Positions 62,515-64,000 of a stretch of DNA of 64,000 bases are shown here, one piece after another (position 1 is the stretch's first letter; each line of letters opens with the position of its first letter). Made by a program: the position numbers and the translations under genes. Source of the stretch: Streptomyces lydicus (lineage in GTDB: Bacteria; Actinomycetota; Actinomycetes; Streptomycetales; Streptomycetaceae); contig NZ_CP017157.1 in the NCBI RefSeq assembly GCF_001729485.1, positions 8,122,001-8,186,000 of the forward strand, in the 5' to 3' direction. The notes beneath the pieces are model-generated. The model searched no databases. It was not told the origin of the DNA and worked only from the letters and a program-made list of their open reading frames with translations.

Positions 62515-64000
62515 GTGGCCGAGGCGGCAGGGTTCCAGGTGACTGAACGGCCGCGTGGTCGATGGCTGCGAAGGACCGTGACACTGCTCACCGGAGCACC
62601 CCTGCTCATGGGGCTGCTCCAGATGCCGCATGCTCCCGCCGCGCAGGCCGCCCCGGGCGACTCCCACTCGGTCGACGTGACCATCGACTCGATGACCCCC
62701 ACCACGCCCACCAAGGGCGACACGGTCACCGTCTCCGGCACCCTCACCAACGACAGCCGCAGCACGATCACCGGCGCGCATGTCGGCATGCACCGTGGCG
62801 ACGCCCTGGGCAGCCGGAGCGCCATCGAGGCGATGTCGCACCGCACCAGCGGCTATCTGCCGGGGGTGGACGGCCCCGAGGTCAAGGGACACAAGGAGAA
62901 GATCGACAAGCTGGAGCCCGGCGTCAGCCGCCCCTTCAGCCTCAGCGTCCCGGCCAAGGACCTCAATCTCTCCGACGACGGTGTGTATCAGCTCGGTATC
63001 TCACTGTCAGGGCGTTCGCAGGCGGATCCCTCCGAGCACGTCCTCGGCATCGACCGGACGTTCCTGCCCTGGCAGACCGCGGACGCCGGCAAGAAGACGC
63101 AGCTCACGTACCTGTGGCCGCTGGTCTCCTCCACCCACCTCACCGCCGAGACGGACGCCGACGCCCAGCAGACCCCGGTGTTCCGCAATGACGACCTCGC
63201 GGCCGAGCTCGCCCCCGGCGGCCGGCTGCAGCAGATGGTCGCGCTCAGCAAGAACCTGCCGGTGACCTTCGTCATCGACCCCGACCTGCTCGCCACCGTC
63301 GACGCGATGACCAAGTCGTACCGGGTCAACGGCCCGGACGGCCCGATGGGCAAGAACCAGGCGGTCGCCAAGCAGTGGCTGCACGACCTCGAAGAGGCGG
63401 TCAAGACGCACGAGGTCGTCGCGCTGCCGTTCGGCGACCCCGATCTGGCCGCGCTGGCCCACCACGGCAAGGGCGTGCCCAGCGCGCTCAGCCACCTCGG
63501 CCCGGCCACCGACCTCGCCGACAAGACCGTGGACACGATCCTCGGTGTGAAGCCGCGCACAGACTTCGCGTGGCCCGCGGACGGCGCGATCGACTCCTCC
63601 GTCGTCGATGTGGCCACCTCGGCCGGCGCACACAACGTGATCACCCGCAGCGACAGCCTCCGCGAGAACGGCCGGCTGTCCTACACCCCGACCGCGGCCC
63701 GCCCGATCGGCGGCGGCAACACCGCGATCGTGTCGGACGCCACGCTCTCCCGGGCCTTCGAAGGGGACATGGCGAAGGCCGGGGGCTCCTCGCACGCCGT
63801 GCAGGAGTTCCTCGCCCAGACCCAGATGGTCAGCCTCCAGGACCCCGACCGGCAGCGCAGCGTCGTCGTCGCGCCACAGCGCATGCCGTCGGTCAGCCAG
63901 GCCCAGGCGATGGCCACCGCGCTGCGGGAGCTGGAGGAGTCCGGCCGCTGGACCCAGTCGGTGAACCTCAGCGCCGCGGCCAAGGCCAAGCCCGATCCCG
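62515..64000 (+). CDS. DUF6049-type secreted protein, 3' end beyond window
   Basis: A GTG at 62515 opens a frame running to the window end (495 codons seen). The N-terminus has a basic stretch (ERPRGRWLRRTV) and a hydrophobic helix (TLLTGAPLLMGLLQMPHAPAAQAA), a signal peptide with an Ala-x-Ala site. It is followed by an immunoglobulin-like region (VDVTIDSMTPTTPTKGDTVTVSGTL) and a larger domain (DRTFLPWQTADAGKKTQLTYLWPLVSSTHL). I place it in the DUF6049 family, which lies between cca and murJ in Streptomyces. Function unknown; likely surface-exposed. Confidence 0.83.
   Translation, partial: MAEAAGFQVTERPRGRWLRRTVTLLTGAPLLMGLLQMPHAPAAQAAPGDSHSVDVTIDSMTPTTPTKGDTVTVSGTLTNDSRSTITGAHVGMHRGDALGSRSAIEAMSHRTSGYLPGVDGPEVKGHKEKIDKLEPGVSRPFSLSVPAKDLNLSDDGVYQLGISLSGRSQADPSEHVLGIDRTFLPWQTADAGKKTQLTYLWPLVSSTHLTAETDADAQQTPVFRNDDLAAELAPGGRLQQMVALSKNLPVTFVIDPDLLATVDAMTKSYRVNGPDGPMGKNQAVAKQWLHDLEEAVKTHEVVALPFGDPDLAALAHHGKGVPSALSHLGPATDLADKTVDTILGVKPRTDFAWPADGAIDSSVVDVATSAGAHNVITRSDSLRENGRLSYTPTAARPIGGGNTAIVSDATLSRAFEGDMAKAGGSSHAVQEFLAQTQMVSLQDPDRQRSVVVAPQRMPSVSQAQAMATALRELEESGRWTQSVNLSAAAKAKPDP

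Overview
This window is high-GC actinobacterial chromosome and almost certainly Streptomyces. It carries the sporulation pair ssgR-ssgA, a cydA-cydB-cydCD operon behind a Rex operator, thiC behind a TPP riboswitch, a femX/alanine-racemase-like pair, and the rpsF-ssb-rpsR-rplI operon next to dnaB. All of it sits in the arrangement known from the core of Streptomyces chromosomes. No insertion sequence, prophage, CRISPR array, rRNA or tRNA was seen. Codon use and GC content look uniform, so this is conserved core rather than an accessory island.

The strongest overall feature is a dense set of ParB-binding centromere sites. I count twelve exact copies of the 14-bp palindrome GTTTCACGTGAAAC and two one-mismatch copies between 9.3 and 60.9 kb. 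Such clusters mark the surroundings of oriC, and the gene order at the right end (CCA-adding enzyme, then a DUF6049-type protein) suggests dnaA/oriC lies beyond position 64000. Several sites are built into other elements: the thiC TPP riboswitch, the hairpins ending convergent genes, the start codon of cydCD, the linker of a MerR/sliding-clamp fusion, and the gap between ssb and rpsR.

Layout. 0-5.7 kb: pspAB and htpX (envelope stress), an F420-type oxidoreductase, a Cof-type HAD phosphatase and a double-GAF histidine kinase. 5.7-12 kb: cytochrome bd oxidase and its CydDC exporter under a Rex operator. 12-17.8 kb: a cyclophilin-like protein, a histidinol-phosphate-type aminotransferase, a LacI regulator, a metallophosphoesterase and a membrane protein. 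17.8-23.3 kb: thiC, a YibE/F membrane protein, ssgA, ssgR and a small membrane protein. 23.4-27.6 kb: cupin, holin-like protein, low-molecular-weight tyrosine phosphatase, trans-sulfuration-type PLP enzyme, LysR and NUDIX. 27.6-36.8 kb: PPOX-type flavoprotein, a globin-reductase with a long disordered head, a HAD phosphatase, DUF2269 and GlcG/HbpS-like proteins, a divergent MFS/MarR pair, GNAT, and a TetR with a zinc-binding tail.

37-43 kb: PLP aminotransferase, class C serine hydrolase, TPR protein, a MerR regulator fused to a DNA polymerase III beta-like region, and a DLH-like protein lacking its nucleophile. 43-49.3 kb: dnaB, an intergenic DnaA-box cluster, a MATE transporter, a trypsin-like protease, and rpsF-ssb-rpsR-rplI. 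49.4-57 kb: cell-wall genes (femX, racemase-like, GT87-type membrane protein, class A penicillin-binding protein). 56.8-64 kb: PadR and inositol-phosphate synthase, MFS, LppU/SCO3897-family protein, CCA-adding enzyme, and the start of a DUF6049-type protein cut by the window end.

No new defence or biosynthetic system was found. The most unusual signals are parS in functional RNA elements, the MerR/sliding-clamp fusion with parS in its linker, and the DnaA-box cluster beside dnaB.
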